NCBI RefSeq assembly: GCF_001053185.1
Contig: NZ_CSTD01000001.1
Location: 372,001-436,000, forward strand
Reading direction: 5' to 3'
DNA length: 64,000 bases
From: Mycobacterium bohemicum DSM 44277
Lineage (GTDB): Bacteria; Actinomycetota; Actinomycetes; Mycobacteriales; Mycobacteriaceae
The notes beneath the pieces are model-generated. The model was not told where the DNA came from. It searched no databases and worked only from the letters and a program-made list of their open reading frames with translations. Shown here in pieces: positions 9,021-18,032 of the stretch (position 1 is its first letter; every line of letters begins with the position of its first letter). Position numbers and translations under genes: made by a program.

Positions 9021-9701
9021 TCAGGCCGTCGGCGACTCGAGCAGCCCGCGGACCTCGTCGTCGCTGACCTGGTGGAAATCGCGGTAAACCTGGCCGACGG
9101 CTTCGAATCCCGGCGGCATGCTCGCGCACACCACGTCGTCGGCCTCCCGGGCGAGGCTGCGGCAGGTTGAACGCGGCCCGACGGGGACCGCGACCACGAC
9201 CGATCCGGCGCCCGCCGCGCGCACCGCCCGGACTGCGGCCAGCATGCTCGCACCGGTGGCGATGCCGTCGTCGACCAGGATCACCGTCTTGCCGCGCGGG
9301 TCGGCGCTCGGCCGGTCGCCGCGATACGCGCGCTCGCGCCGCGACAGCTCCGCCCTCTCGGCCACGATCACCTCGCGCACCTGCTCGTCGGTGACGCGCA
9401 GGCCGGAGACCACGTCGTCGTTCATCACGAGCGCGCCGCCGCTGGCCACCGCGCCCATCGCGAGCTCCGACCAGCCCGGCACCCCCAGCTTGCGGACCAG
9501 GAACACGTCCAGCGGGGCGTTCAGCGCCGCGGCCACCTCCCGCGCCACCGGCACGCCCCCGCGTGCGAGCCCGAAGACCAGCACGTCGTCCCGGTTGCGG
9601 TAGGCCTCCAGCTCTTCGGCCAGTGCGCGGCCGGCCTCGCGGCGGTCACGGAAACAGCGCCGCGAAGTTCGCCGATGGAAGCCGCTCGGTGGGTTCATCA
9701 T
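9021..9701 (-). CDS. Phosphoribosyltransferase domain protein (Rv2143-like)
   Basis: About 226 residues of type I phosphoribosyltransferase fold. The PRPP loop is plain: [13 protein letters not shown], preceded by the hood region [17 protein letters not shown] and [16 protein letters not shown] 9701 is chosen because GGAG lies nine bases before it; a GTG five codons upstream is the alternative. Substrate unknown; such proteins are often annotated as predicted phosphoribosyltransferases in actinobacteria. It converges with the preceding membrane-protein gene, leaving a 14-bp gap. Confidence 0.88.
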   Translation of the reverse strand: MMNPPSGFHRRTSRRCFRDRREAGRALAEELEAYRNRDDVLVFGLARGGVPVAREVAAALNAPLDVFLVRKLGVPGWSELAMGAVASGGALVMNDDVVSGLRVTDEQVREVIVAERAELSRRERAYRGDRPSADPRGKTVILVDDGIATGASMLAAVRAVRAAGAGSVVVAVPVGPRSTCRSLAREADDVVCASMPPGFEAVGQVYRDFHQVSDDEVRGLLESPTA

Positions 9702-9785
9702 GGGCTCGCACTCCACGCTAGTGCCGGTGAGGGGCCCGGCGAAGGGCCGAGTGGACGGCCCGAGACGCCGACGCTCTCGCGGCGG

Positions 9786-10142
9786 TCAGCGTACCCCGGT
9801 CTCGCCGGGGGAATCCTCCCCGGCGGGCGCGGAGGTCACGAGGTGCTCGAAGGTGCCGGTGATGTCCAGGATGCGGTCGAGGAATTGCGGCCGATGGTCG
9901 AGGTGCAGCGAAACGCCCGCCTGGCTGGTGCGGCGGTGCACGAGGAGCAACCCGGCCAGGCCCGCCGAGTCACAGAAGGTCAGCCCCGAGAGGTCCAGGC
10001 GAAGGCGCGCCGGCGCGGGGTGCCGATGCAGCACCTCGGCAACGGCGCCGACGAAGTCGGCGGTGGTCTGGTAATCCAGCGACCCGGCCAGGCAAAGGCG
10101 GGCCGACGGGGACGCCGACTCGATGCGGATTGCGAGCGTCAT
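9786..10142 (-). CDS. STAS-domain anti-sigma factor antagonist
   Basis: 118 residues forming a single STAS domain, the SpoIIAA/RsbV type. The phosphorylatable serine region reads LTFCDSAGLAGLLLVHRR, and the N-terminal strand is LCLAGSLDY. It would bind an anti-sigma kinase when unphosphorylated. The ATG overlaps the stop of the cobalamin-binding gene by ATGA, so the two are translationally coupled, and it is the third gene of the phosphatase operon. No anti-sigma kinase or sigma factor gene is seen nearby. Confidence 0.88.
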   Translation of the reverse strand: MTLAIRIESASPSARLCLAGSLDYQTTADFVGAVAEVLHRHPAPARLRLDLSGLTFCDSAGLAGLLLVHRRTSQAGVSLHLDHRPQFLDRILDITGTFEHLVTSAPAGEDSPGETGVR

Positions 10143-11218
10143 TTCAGGCCCCCCGCGGCGAGGGCGTCGGAGGCCGCGCGCAGCAGGCGCTGGCTTCGCG
10201 GAAAGTCCTTGAGCTGCAACGAAATCAGATCCAGCGCCGGATGCAGCGAGGCCGCCGGCACGCCGCGTGCGGTGAGGATGCCGGCGGTCCAGCCGATGAA
10301 ATCGGTGAACAAATCGTCGTCGTCGACATAGAGGCCGATCGCCAGGAAGTCGACGATGTGGGCGATGTCCTCGGTGGTGTGCTGGCGCTGGGTTTCCGAG
10401 TAGGCGCGCATCGCCGGGAAACGGTCCTGCAACCCGGCCAGGGTCGCCTTCACCAGCTGCCCCGCGCTGCGGCTCACCATGGTGTATTCCTGGTCGACCA
10501 GGTGCGGCAGGTCGTCGACGGGCTGACGGTTGGTCGTGCGGTGCACGGCGGGGAAGCCCTCGGCCAGGCGCCGGGCGGCGGCGCGGGCATCGGGTGCCCA
10601 GGCGTCGGCACCGAGCCGGCGGGCGTAGCGGCCGTCGCGACCGAAGGCGGCGCCGCCCGCCAGGACGGGGAAACCGGCGGCCTGGCAGGCGGTGATGGCG
10701 GTGTGGGCGGTGGGCAGGCGGGTCGGGATCGAGCACGACAGCGCGACCACGTCGGGGCCGTGTTCGTGCAGGTGCGCGATGAGGTGCGGGGTGGGCACCT
10801 GCGCGCCGAGGAAGTCGAGCTCCCAGCCCCGCAGCCGCAGCACCTCGGCGAGCAGTCGCGCGGGCAGCGCATGCCACTCGCCGTCCACACACGCCACGGT
10901 GAGCCGGCCCGCAGGGGCGGCCGGGTGGCCGGCGGTGTGGTGGGCCAGCGCGGCGATCACGCGATCGTTGATCGCCGTGGCGGCGTGCTCGTGGGCGACG
11001 GTGATCCGGTTGGCGGCCCATTCGGCGCCGACCCTGTGCTGGACCGGGGCGATCACGTCGAGCAGCACATCTTCGACCGTCATGCCGGCGTCCAGCGCGG
11101 CGAACACGGTGGCGGCCGCCGCATACTCGTCGCGGTCGCTGAGCGCGCCCCACAGCCGCTCCCGGACCAGGCCGGGGGTGGCCTGACTCTCCGGGGCCTC
11201 AATGTTGTTGGTACTCAA
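10139..11218 (-). CDS. Cobalamin-binding sensor protein with CarH-like motif
   Basis: 359 residues in three parts. Residues about 15-95 form a helical bundle holding W67 and E77-H78, i.e. the Wx9EH motif that marks CarH/LitR-type adenosylcobalamin photoreceptors. Residues about 105-215 are a B12-binding Rossmann domain: E114-W-H116 as the expected cobalt-ligand His, SCS at 161-163 and GG at 188-189. The C-terminal part (about 230-359) is helical, with HTTEDIAHIVDFLAIGLY, unlike a DNA-binding domain. The TTG start overlaps the phosphatase stop. Light sensing by AdoCbl is an inference from motif and family knowledge; plain B12 sensing is the alternative. Confidence 0.82.
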   Translation of the reverse strand: MSTNNIEAPESQATPGLVRERLWGALSDRDEYAAAATVFAALDAGMTVEDVLLDVIAPVQHRVGAEWAANRITVAHEHAATAINDRVIAALAHHTAGHPAAPAGRLTVACVDGEWHALPARLLAEVLRLRGWELDFLGAQVPTPHLIAHLHEHGPDVVALSCSIPTRLPTAHTAITACQAAGFPVLAGGAAFGRDGRYARRLGADAWAPDARAAARRLAEGFPAVHRTTNRQPVDDLPHLVDQEYTMVSRSAGQLVKATLAGLQDRFPAMRAYSETQRQHTTEDIAHIVDFLAIGLYVDDDDLFTDFIGWTAGILTARGVPAASLHPALDLISLQLKDFPRSQRLLRAASDALAAGGLK

Positions 11219-12861
11219 GCGATGTACCTTCCCCTGGTGTGGCCGTCGACCGCGCTGAGGTGGGTGCGCCGCGGGGCGGTGATGGCGACCACGGCGATGT
11301 CGTCGTGGGCGCGTTGACCGACCCATTGTGTCGTCAGCATCAGGACGCGTTCGACCACCGCCTCGGCCGGCATCCCGGCGCATTGCGTCAGGGCGGACGC
11401 CAGCCGCTCCTCGCCGAAGAAGTCCTCGCCCAGCGGGCCGCCGCGGGCCTCGGTCACCCCGTCGGTGTACATCACGCACGTCTCGCCCGGCGCGAGCATG
11501 GTCTCGAAGGTGTGCACCTTGATTCGCGGGAAGGCGCCGACGAGCGTGCCCCGGGTGTCCGCCTCCTCGACGTGGCCGCCGTCGCGCAGGATCAGCGGCG
11601 CCGGGTGCCCGGCGCAGGTCAACCGCAGCAGCACCGCTCCGTCGCGGTAGGCGACGGAGGCCAGGACCAGGGTCGCGAAGCGCGCGTGCTCGGCGGACAG
11701 CATCGCCCGGTTGAGCAGGGTCAGGACGTCCTCGTGGTTGTCGGCCAGCGGTGTCAGCGCCTGCAGCGTGTTGCGGATCTTGCCGGTCATCACGGCGGCC
11801 TCGAGACCCTTGCCGCACACGTCACCCAGCACCACCAGCGTCTCGTCCTCGGGCGTCGCCGCCGGATGGAAGTCGTAGAAGTCGCCGCCGACGAGTTCGT
11901 AGTCCTTCGACGCCCGGTAACCGCCCGCGAATTCGATGCCGTGCAGGCCGTGCAAGGGCGGCGGCAGCAGGTCGCGCATCAGCGTTCGGGTGATGGCGGC
12001 CTGCTCCGCGTACAGCCGGGCGGCGGACAGGGCCGCCCCGGCCCGCGCGGCGAACAGTCGCGCGAACACCTCTTCGTCGTCGCTGAACACCGGCTGGTTG
12101 TCGTCCCGCAACAGCACCAGCGCTCCGGCCGAGACGCCGTGCCCGGGCAGCGAAACGATCATCACTGACCCGATGGGCTCGGTAAGCGTTTGCGGCATAA
12201 GCCAATTCGGCACCATCGCGGGGTCGATCCAGCCCGATGACACCGGCGGGAACCCGTGCAGCGCCTCGCTCAAGCCCGGTACCGTCGCCGGATCGGCGTC
12301 GACGCTGCACTGCTCCACCGCACCGGCCACACCGCTGGAGAAGACCGGTAGCCGGCGGCCGCGGCCCGCCGGCGCGACCATGACCGCCGCATCCGCCAGG
12401 TGGCGGGCGGCCATCTGGACGGTCGCTTCCCGGCAGCGGTCGACGTTCAGCGAGGCGGTCAGCACCGACGACGCCTCGAGCAGAAACGCCGTGCGCTCCT
12501 GCTCCTTGGCCAGCGCCCGTTGCGCCTCCCGGAGCAACTGTCCGGTGTCCTCGACGAGCGACCACACCACCTCGCCGCCGGGAAGCACCGCGGCGTGGGC
12601 GTCGAATTTGCGCCCGCCGACGCTGCCGGAGACGACGAAGGCGTTCACACCGTCGGGCCCCGGGGTCGTGGAGACCAGCCGGTCGTGGGCTTCCGACAGC
12701 CAGGGCGCCGCCTGCTCGACCGGGGCGCCCAGCCGCATGTCGGGAAGCACCTCCTGGGCCGAAGCGCTCAGGGCGCGGACCTCGCCCGCCCGGCCCACAA
12801 CCAGCGTCGGGCACGGCACAGCCGCCCACAACGCGTCGAGTTCGGTCTCGACGCCCGTCAT
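11215..12861 (-). CDS. PAS/GAF-PP2C serine phosphatase (RsbU/SpoIIE type)
   Basis: 548 residues. The N-terminal region (about 10-115) looks like a PAS sensor, residues about 130-290 like a GAF domain, and the C-terminal 240 residues are a PP2C phosphatase with metal-binding motifs VGGDFYDF, LGDVCGKGLEAAVMTG, MYTDGVTEA and HDDIAVVAI. It should dephosphorylate a STAS antagonist, which is encoded two genes downstream. ATG 12861 follows GTGGGGA; a GTG five codons earlier is less likely. It is first in an operon whose three genes overlap by 4 bp each, and it borders the left attachment repeat of the island. Confidence 0.93.
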   Translation of the reverse strand: MTGVETELDALWAAVPCPTLVVGRAGEVRALSASAQEVLPDMRLGAPVEQAAPWLSEAHDRLVSTTPGPDGVNAFVVSGSVGGRKFDAHAAVLPGGEVVWSLVEDTGQLLREAQRALAKEQERTAFLLEASSVLTASLNVDRCREATVQMAARHLADAAVMVAPAGRGRRLPVFSSGVAGAVEQCSVDADPATVPGLSEALHGFPPVSSGWIDPAMVPNWLMPQTLTEPIGSVMIVSLPGHGVSAGALVLLRDDNQPVFSDDEEVFARLFAARAGAALSAARLYAEQAAITRTLMRDLLPPPLHGLHGIEFAGGYRASKDYELVGGDFYDFHPAATPEDETLVVLGDVCGKGLEAAVMTGKIRNTLQALTPLADNHEDVLTLLNRAMLSAEHARFATLVLASVAYRDGAVLLRLTCAGHPAPLILRDGGHVEEADTRGTLVGAFPRIKVHTFETMLAPGETCVMYTDGVTEARGGPLGEDFFGEERLASALTQCAGMPAEAVVERVLMLTTQWVGQRAHDDIAVVAITAPRRTHLSAVDGHTRGRYIA

Positions 12862-12933
12862 GATTGGTTTCCCCACCCGGCTGATATCCCGAGTCTAACC
12901 ATGCCGCGGACGGGGGCGCCGTCGCGGCCGACC

Positions 12934-12964
12934 GTGTCGCCGGACGTGTCCGAGGGGGGAGTTG
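12934..12964. repeat. Left attachment-site repeat (attL-like), tRNA-Leu 3' end copy
   Basis: A 31-bp sequence repeated at 38780-38810 with only two mismatches; it includes GTGTCCGAGGGGGGA, the 3' end of the tRNA-Leu gene found at the far end of the island. It lies just outside the phosphatase start and marks the left border of the foreign segment. The 42 bp to its right resemble those after the copy at 17707. Confidence 0.85.
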
Positions 12965-13058
12965 TCCACCTGCGACACGAGTTGAGACCTTCCAACTCGG
13001 TCGTTGACGGAACGGCCGATGGCCATCGTCATGAGTTTGAGCTGCATATATTGCGTAA

Positions 13059-13799
13059 ATGCGTCCTCTGGTCGACTATATATGTGTGAGTGAGATGACG
13101 GCTGTGGCAGGTGCGGAGATCCTGGGGGTTTCGGCGCGGCAGGTCGCGCGGCTTGCCCGTGCGGGGGAGTTGACGGTGACGCGGACGGTTGGCGGTGCGT
13201 TGTTGTTGGATGGTGCGTCGGTGCATCGGCTGGCAAACCAGGTCCGCCACAATGGGCGCCCATGGACGCCGGCCACGGCGTGGGCGGCACTCGCGTTGCT
13301 CTCCGGTGAGCGTGTGGATTGGCTGGACGCCTCGGCGTTGTCGCGGCTGCGGCATCGGCTGCGGGCTGGCGGCGCGTCGCAGTTGTGTTGGATGACGCGT
13401 CGCCGCGCGTCGGTGCTTCGGATGCGTGGGTGGGGCACCGATACCGGGCTGCTGGCCTCGGGAGTCAGTGCATTGCACGATGAGGCGATGTCGCAGCTGT
13501 TCGATCTCACGGCTGTCGATGGGCGAGTCGAGGGTTATGTTCGTGCTCGCGATTTGGCCGGCGTGGTCGGCGCGGCCGGGCTTATCGATGACGTGGGGGG
13601 TGACGTGATCGTGCGGGTGGTGCCTGAGGATGCCGGCTACGCGGTCGACCACATCGTGACGGCCGCGGTGGCGGTCGACTTGGCCGAGTCGCTGGACACC
13701 CGTGAGTCTGCTGCGGGGATCGGTGTCCTGGAGGATCTGCTCGACCGGTTTCGTTCCGGTGACACCGGCCGGCGCGTGTCGGGACGACGGGACCGATGA
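13059..13799 (+). CDS. Type IV toxin-antitoxin antitoxin, AbiEi/MenA-like HTH protein
   Basis: 246 residues. The N-terminal part has a helix-turn-helix: AGAEILGVSARQVARLARAG, residues about 17-36. The rest is mixed alpha/beta and not closely recognised. The start may be ATG 13059, GTG 13086 or ATG 13095, since no strong ribosome site decides. It overlaps the following nucleotidyltransferase gene by ATGA. The pairing of an HTH protein with a DUF1814-type nucleotidyltransferase is the AbiE/MenAT arrangement, in which the first protein is antitoxin and autorepressor. It is the first gene inside the island. Confidence 0.75.
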   Translation: MRPLVDYICVSEMTAVAGAEILGVSARQVARLARAGELTVTRTVGGALLLDGASVHRLANQVRHNGRPWTPATAWAALALLSGERVDWLDASALSRLRHRLRAGGASQLCWMTRRRASVLRMRGWGTDTGLLASGVSALHDEAMSQLFDLTAVDGRVEGYVRARDLAGVVGAAGLIDDVGGDVIVRVVPEDAGYAVDHIVTAAVAVDLAESLDTRESAAGIGVLEDLLDRFRSGDTGRRVSGRRDR

Positions 13800-14554
13800 G
13801 TCCGCAGGCCGAGAATCGACCGCTCTGGCAGGTGGATGCCCCGGCCGGCGGATGGCCGTCGCCGTGGCCGCAGCTCGTCGAGATCGCCCACGCCGTCCCC
13901 TGCACGCAGTGGACGCTGGTGGGTGGATTGATGGTGCAGCTGCATGCGGTGCGGGCGGGGTTGCCGCTGACCCGCGCCACGCGTGATGTGGACATGATCC
14001 TGCACATCGAGACCGGAGCGGCGACATTTGGTGGTGTCCGGCGTGACTTGGAACGCCTCGGATATCGCCTGCGTGAACCCGTCGGCAGCGGGCCGGTACA
14101 CCGTTTCGTCCGTGGTGCTGGCGACGGCGAGACGGTCGATGTCATGGTGGCCGATCGCCTTCCGCTCAAGCTTCATCCGAAGGTGTTGCAGCGGAAGGTG
14201 TTTGCCGTCCCGGGTGGGACTTCGGCGCTGCGCAAGACGGTCAACTGTGAGGTGACTGCCGGCGCGGGCGCCGTCACGCTCAGCATTCCTGACGTGCTGG
14301 GCGCGTTGGTGCTCAAAGGCGCTGCCTACCTGGATGACTCGCGTGATCGCGGTCGCCATCTCGATGACGCGGCAGTGCTGGCCTGCGCAGTGACCGATCC
14401 GGTTGGTGATCGCGCTCGGATGATTGGCAGCGACCGCAAACGTATCGCCGCGCTGTGGACGATGCTCAGTGATCTTGGCCATCGATCGTGGATAGCTACG
14501 GGGACAAACTCACGACGAGGGCACGCAGCACTGCGAGTCCTGAGCGGCGGCTGA
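13796..14554 (+). CDS. Type IV toxin, AbiEii/MenT-like nucleotidyltransferase
   Basis: 252 residues of DNA polymerase beta-type nucleotidyltransferase fold. Motif I is LVGGLMVQLH (GG at 43-44) followed by TRDVDMIL (D64, D66 metal ligands). A later helix, IPDVLGALVLKGAAYLDD, has the conserved lysine, and HLDDAAVL resembles the fourth motif. Known MenT toxins add nucleotides to tRNA acceptor ends; that activity is inferred here from the family. It is coupled to the upstream antitoxin by a 4-bp overlap. The last 25 residues are basic and may be strain specific. Confidence 0.8.
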   Translation: MSPQAENRPLWQVDAPAGGWPSPWPQLVEIAHAVPCTQWTLVGGLMVQLHAVRAGLPLTRATRDVDMILHIETGAATFGGVRRDLERLGYRLREPVGSGPVHRFVRGAGDGETVDVMVADRLPLKLHPKVLQRKVFAVPGGTSALRKTVNCEVTAGAGAVTLSIPDVLGALVLKGAAYLDDSRDRGRHLDDAAVLACAVTDPVGDRARMIGSDRKRIAALWTMLSDLGHRSWIATGTNSRRGHAALRVLSGG

Positions 14555-14586
14555 CAATCCTGGGTGTTATCAGTGCTTCGAGTGTC

Positions 14587-17412
14587 CTAGCTGTCGGGAG
14601 GAGCTCCTCCCGACAAATCGCTGAGTTGGTTGTATCGCGCAAGTACGCGCTCCAGCGCGGATTGGAGACGATCGCGATGTGCGGGCAGCGTAGGGATCAC
14701 CCGGTGGAGTTCTCGGCCAACTTTCTTCAAGGCTTCGTGCATGGATAGAAGTACGTAGTTGGCGTGCACGCTGGTGGAGACGAGAGCGTCAGTCGCGGCT
14801 AGCGCATTGTCGATATCGTCAGTATGGAGTTGGCACACGATCATCAACGCGTCGAGGAGCACGCCGTTTTCGATTGACTCATTGGCTTCCCGCCATAGGA
14901 GTACGTGACGAAGGAGTTCCTCAAACTGCCCCGCCTCGTAGAGACGATTCGCGAGATTGTTCTGTATCGCACCGCCAGGATTCGCAGAGGGGTCACTGTC
15001 CGCGATGCCGGCGAGTTCGGTCCGCGCTCCGGCTAATAGCGGCGAATTGCGGTGCAGATCGGTGCGATTGAGGTAGCTGAGGGTCTCGGCGGCGATTACG
15101 TAGCCGAACCTGCGTTTCGACTCGTCCGCGCTGGCTGTAGCTTCGCGAACCGCGACCAGGAGTGGGTTCACGAGTGTGGAGACCATCTCCGGGGCTGCCT
15201 CGCCGATGGATAGATCGCCGATCATGTTGCTGAGAATCTTGGCTCGGATGAGTCGCGCATGTTGCTCATGCAGCCACGGCGCCAGGTCCTGTGTTGCGGC
15301 ATGACCGAGTTCAAGTGCCTGCTGCAGCCTGCCACGACTCGCTGCGCACGTGCTGAGCTCGGCGCGCAGAAGTGCTTTTGCGTAGGTGAATACACGGAGA
15401 CTCTGCCTCGACATCGATGATAACGGCTCGTTCTCCGCGATGAGCGCCAGAAGATCATCGGCGTGGACGCGAAGCTGTTCGACTGCGAAGAATTCGCCTT
15501 GGTCGCGCAACTTTCCCAGCCACCCGACAAGGAAGTACATGAATACGGTGCACTGGGACTCTAGATAGCCGTGGGGTACAGCGGCCAAGTATGACCGGCG
15601 GAGAATGTCGTGTACGAGGGGATGGACCGCAACCGTCTCACTGACGGGTGTGCGGTTACCTTCCCCGTCGTTCACAACTCGCTGAGCGATGGACTGCGTG
15701 CGCAACGCAGACAGAACTCCCCGACGAACAGCTTGATCTACCTCGGTTGGTACCGGGAGGTTCGCAAGATCGACGTAGACTGATTCGTCTGTCGCCTGCA
15801 GAACGAAGTTGAGTGGCAACAGTTCTGGTGCAAGCAGACAGCCGATCTCCACGACGGCCCGCGCCGACCTGCCGTACACCTGCCCGGTTCGCGTGCCTTT
15901 TGCCAAGCTGCGGGCGGCATGCTGGATAGCTGCAAACGCCGTCGACGGGAAGCCGGGCGGTATCGATGCATCGTCGGCGAGCGCTTCCAAATCGCTGAAG
16001 TACTGCAAAGCCAACTCGTCGAGTTGACCCTCAGTGTTCTTGAAGTAGATCGCAGACATGCTCACAGCCAAGGGCACCAGACCCAAACGGACAACAATCT
16101 CGCGGATCGAATCGCGGGCACGGTCGAGATCTGCGGGCCCGATATCCGCATACGCTGCAAAGCAATCGATGGCTTCATCTTCGGTGAACTCAGCCACTTC
16201 GATAACCGGAGCAGTTGGCCACCAGTTGAGACTGTTATTGGATGCGACGATAATCGAGCCGTAACCTCGCGACGGGATGTATTCCTCGATATCTGTGCGG
16301 TTTTGGAGTCCATCGAAGATGAGCAACCAAGGGCCCGGGTGGCGGCCGAGGATGCCGGCGAACACCGGCCCGATTGTCGTGCCACCTGGGACGGTCTCGT
16401 TCAACTGCTCAATCAGATTGCGGATCTGCGGTTCGATGAAGTCAACGTCGCGACAGTCGACCCAACATATGAACGCGTACGAGATGGCTTCAATATGGCA
16501 ATAGTCCGATGCAAGAACGGTTTTCCCGTTTCCTGTCCGGCCCGCTAACACCACGCGAGAAGGAGTCGACACTTCCTTCGTAAGGTCGAGATGGCTTTGA
16601 ATCTCATTGAGGTAGCCCAGCCTGGGAACGGTCGACAGATAGTTGGGGATGTTGGTAATCGGTAAGCCCCAATCAAATCCGCCGGCGACTTGCGCGATCG
16701 CTGCGTCCGGCATGACGAGCTTGTCGAGGAGATCGAGGGCGGAAATTCTGCTTGGTTCTGTCCCCGCCGCAGCGCTGAAGATGAAGTCGACAAGGATCGA
16801 GACCAGCAGCTGGCAGGTGACGGTGCCTGGCGAGCGTCCACGCTCCACGCGGAAACCTTTGATCAACTCCGTGATTGAGTCGAACAACTCAGCCGTGCTT
16901 CGCGAGTCGAAGATGATGCGCGGTTCCGCAGCTCCAACAGGTGCCTGCGGGCCCGACGGCCAGGTGTACTCCGTCCGGCTCGCATAGGTCGTTTGCTCTA
17001 TCGCCGCGTCGGCCAGGACGGGCGAGAGGGGCTTGTTCGTGAGCAGAATTCTCTCTTCAGCGGGGTGGATCACAAGTCGGTCGAAGACTTCTCCCGCAGC
17101 AGCCGGTTGCAGTGGGTGATCATCGGGCTCAGAGGACGACTTCACCTGCACGTTGTGCGATGGCTCGTCGTCGATCTCGACCGCGAAGTCGACTACATCG
17201 TCGTCTTTGCCATCGTCCTTCCTATGCAGCGGCTCGATCACCAGCGTCGTGTGCGGTATCAGAGCGAGGTTATTTCGAAGGAAGCCCAAGACGTATTCGG
17301 CCGTTACGAGGTACTGGTACCTGAGACCGAAGGCTGCGATACCACCGCCGCCCAACGCGACCATTCTGCTCCCCGTCGTTGTCAGGTACTTGGTCGCCAG
17401 ACTATCCACCAC
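14587..17412 (-). CDS. Bacterial NLR: putative nuclease-STAND ATPase-helical repeat protein
   Basis: 941 residues, predicted antiviral STAND-type ATPase. Residues 20-100 have a PD-(D/E)XK-like signature: GIAAFGLRYQYLV, E60, D72-D75 and QVK at 89-91, as in Cap4/DUF4297-type dsDNA nucleases. Residues about 260-400 are the NTPase: P-loop GRTGNGKT (291-298), Walker B LLIFDGLQ (363-370), then YGSIIVASN. A winged-helix end with VAVHPLVHDILRR follows, and residues about 600-941 are TPR-like helices, the usual sensor. Start is GTG 17412, or ATG 17364 behind GGGGAG. Its GC content looks lower than the backbone. The nuclease is the least certain part. Confidence 0.78.
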   Translation of the reverse strand: MVDSLATKYLTTTGSRMVALGGGGIAAFGLRYQYLVTAEYVLGFLRNNLALIPHTTLVIEPLHRKDDGKDDDVVDFAVEIDDEPSHNVQVKSSSEPDDHPLQPAAAGEVFDRLVIHPAEERILLTNKPLSPVLADAAIEQTTYASRTEYTWPSGPQAPVGAAEPRIIFDSRSTAELFDSITELIKGFRVERGRSPGTVTCQLLVSILVDFIFSAAAGTEPSRISALDLLDKLVMPDAAIAQVAGGFDWGLPITNIPNYLSTVPRLGYLNEIQSHLDLTKEVSTPSRVVLAGRTGNGKTVLASDYCHIEAISYAFICWVDCRDVDFIEPQIRNLIEQLNETVPGGTTIGPVFAGILGRHPGPWLLIFDGLQNRTDIEEYIPSRGYGSIIVASNNSLNWWPTAPVIEVAEFTEDEAIDCFAAYADIGPADLDRARDSIREIVVRLGLVPLAVSMSAIYFKNTEGQLDELALQYFSDLEALADDASIPPGFPSTAFAAIQHAARSLAKGTRTGQVYGRSARAVVEIGCLLAPELLPLNFVLQATDESVYVDLANLPVPTEVDQAVRRGVLSALRTQSIAQRVVNDGEGNRTPVSETVAVHPLVHDILRRSYLAAVPHGYLESQCTVFMYFLVGWLGKLRDQGEFFAVEQLRVHADDLLALIAENEPLSSMSRQSLRVFTYAKALLRAELSTCAASRGRLQQALELGHAATQDLAPWLHEQHARLIRAKILSNMIGDLSIGEAAPEMVSTLVNPLLVAVREATASADESKRRFGYVIAAETLSYLNRTDLHRNSPLLAGARTELAGIADSDPSANPGGAIQNNLANRLYEAGQFEELLRHVLLWREANESIENGVLLDALMIVCQLHTDDIDNALAATDALVSTSVHANYVLLSMHEALKKVGRELHRVIPTLPAHRDRLQSALERVLARYNQLSDLSGGAPPDS

Positions 17413-17706
17413 AGTCCGGCTGAACCTTTACGTCCGCCAGTGTCACCAGGACGCGGCGCATTGAATCGCGGTGAGTCCGGAGACATGTCGAAGCAATTCA
17501 CGGTCCTCTTGAATCCGTTACTAATCGGCAGGTCTGATCGCCTGCGACCTCGGTGGTCGCAGTGGTGAGTTCTTCGCGGCGGTGCTTTCGCCGCCGGCGT
17601 TAGTTGTGGGGGTCCGTGTCGGTGTCGAGTGGACGTAAGCAACCACGAAAAATCCGCTCCGATGCAGTTCGGAGCTGATTTACGGACACTGCCAGCTAAC
17701 AAGATT

Positions 17707-17766
17707 GTGTCCGAGGGGGACTTGGCCATCTGCGACACGGGTCGAGACCTTTCAACTGAGTCTGAC
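17707..17766. repeat. Internal attachment-site repeat (tRNA-Leu end plus arm)
   Basis: GTGTCCGAGGGGGA followed by about 45 bp that match the sequence right of the left attachment repeat (12946 onward) at roughly four of five positions, including TGCGACACG and GAGACCTT. It has five rather than six G in the run. It separates the defence cassette from the integrative and conjugative element. Confidence 0.75.
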
Positions 17767-17992
17767 CTGACCAGTCGAGTTTGCGACGTGAGTCATCGGG
17801 CGTGCAGTGGATGCAAGCGTAGCGATCTCTCGTGCTGTTGCAGAGGGGGCGCACCGCTGCCACAACCGTGAGCATGGGCGTAGCTTCCCGAATCAGGGCG
17901 CCGACGCCGGTCCTTGATCAGACAAACGGACTTCAGATCGTCCTCGGGAAGGTCCGCCCGTTCCGCCTCGCCGAGGCTCATCTACAGACCTC

Positions 17993-18032
17993 TAATCATT
18001 GCTCAGCATCAGTAATCACTGCTCAGCATCAG
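17993..18032. repeat. Two tandem 20-bp repeats
   Basis: TAATCAYTGCTCAGCATCAG occurs twice in direct succession with one difference. Short direct repeats of this size can be iterons or protein-binding sites; nothing else supports an origin here. Confidence 0.6.

Larger units (their letters stand above)
12946..17706. mobile_element. Att-flanked defence cassette without integrase (CIME-like)
   Basis: The segment lies between two copies of the tRNA-Leu 3'-end core (12946 and 17707) that share a further arm: about 34 of 42 bases after the core agree. It carries only a MenA/MenT-type toxin-antitoxin pair and a large NLR gene, with no recombinase. The layout fits a cis-mobilizable element stacked beside the integrase-bearing element to its right. 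Boundaries come from the repeats; mobility is inferred. Confidence 0.65.
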
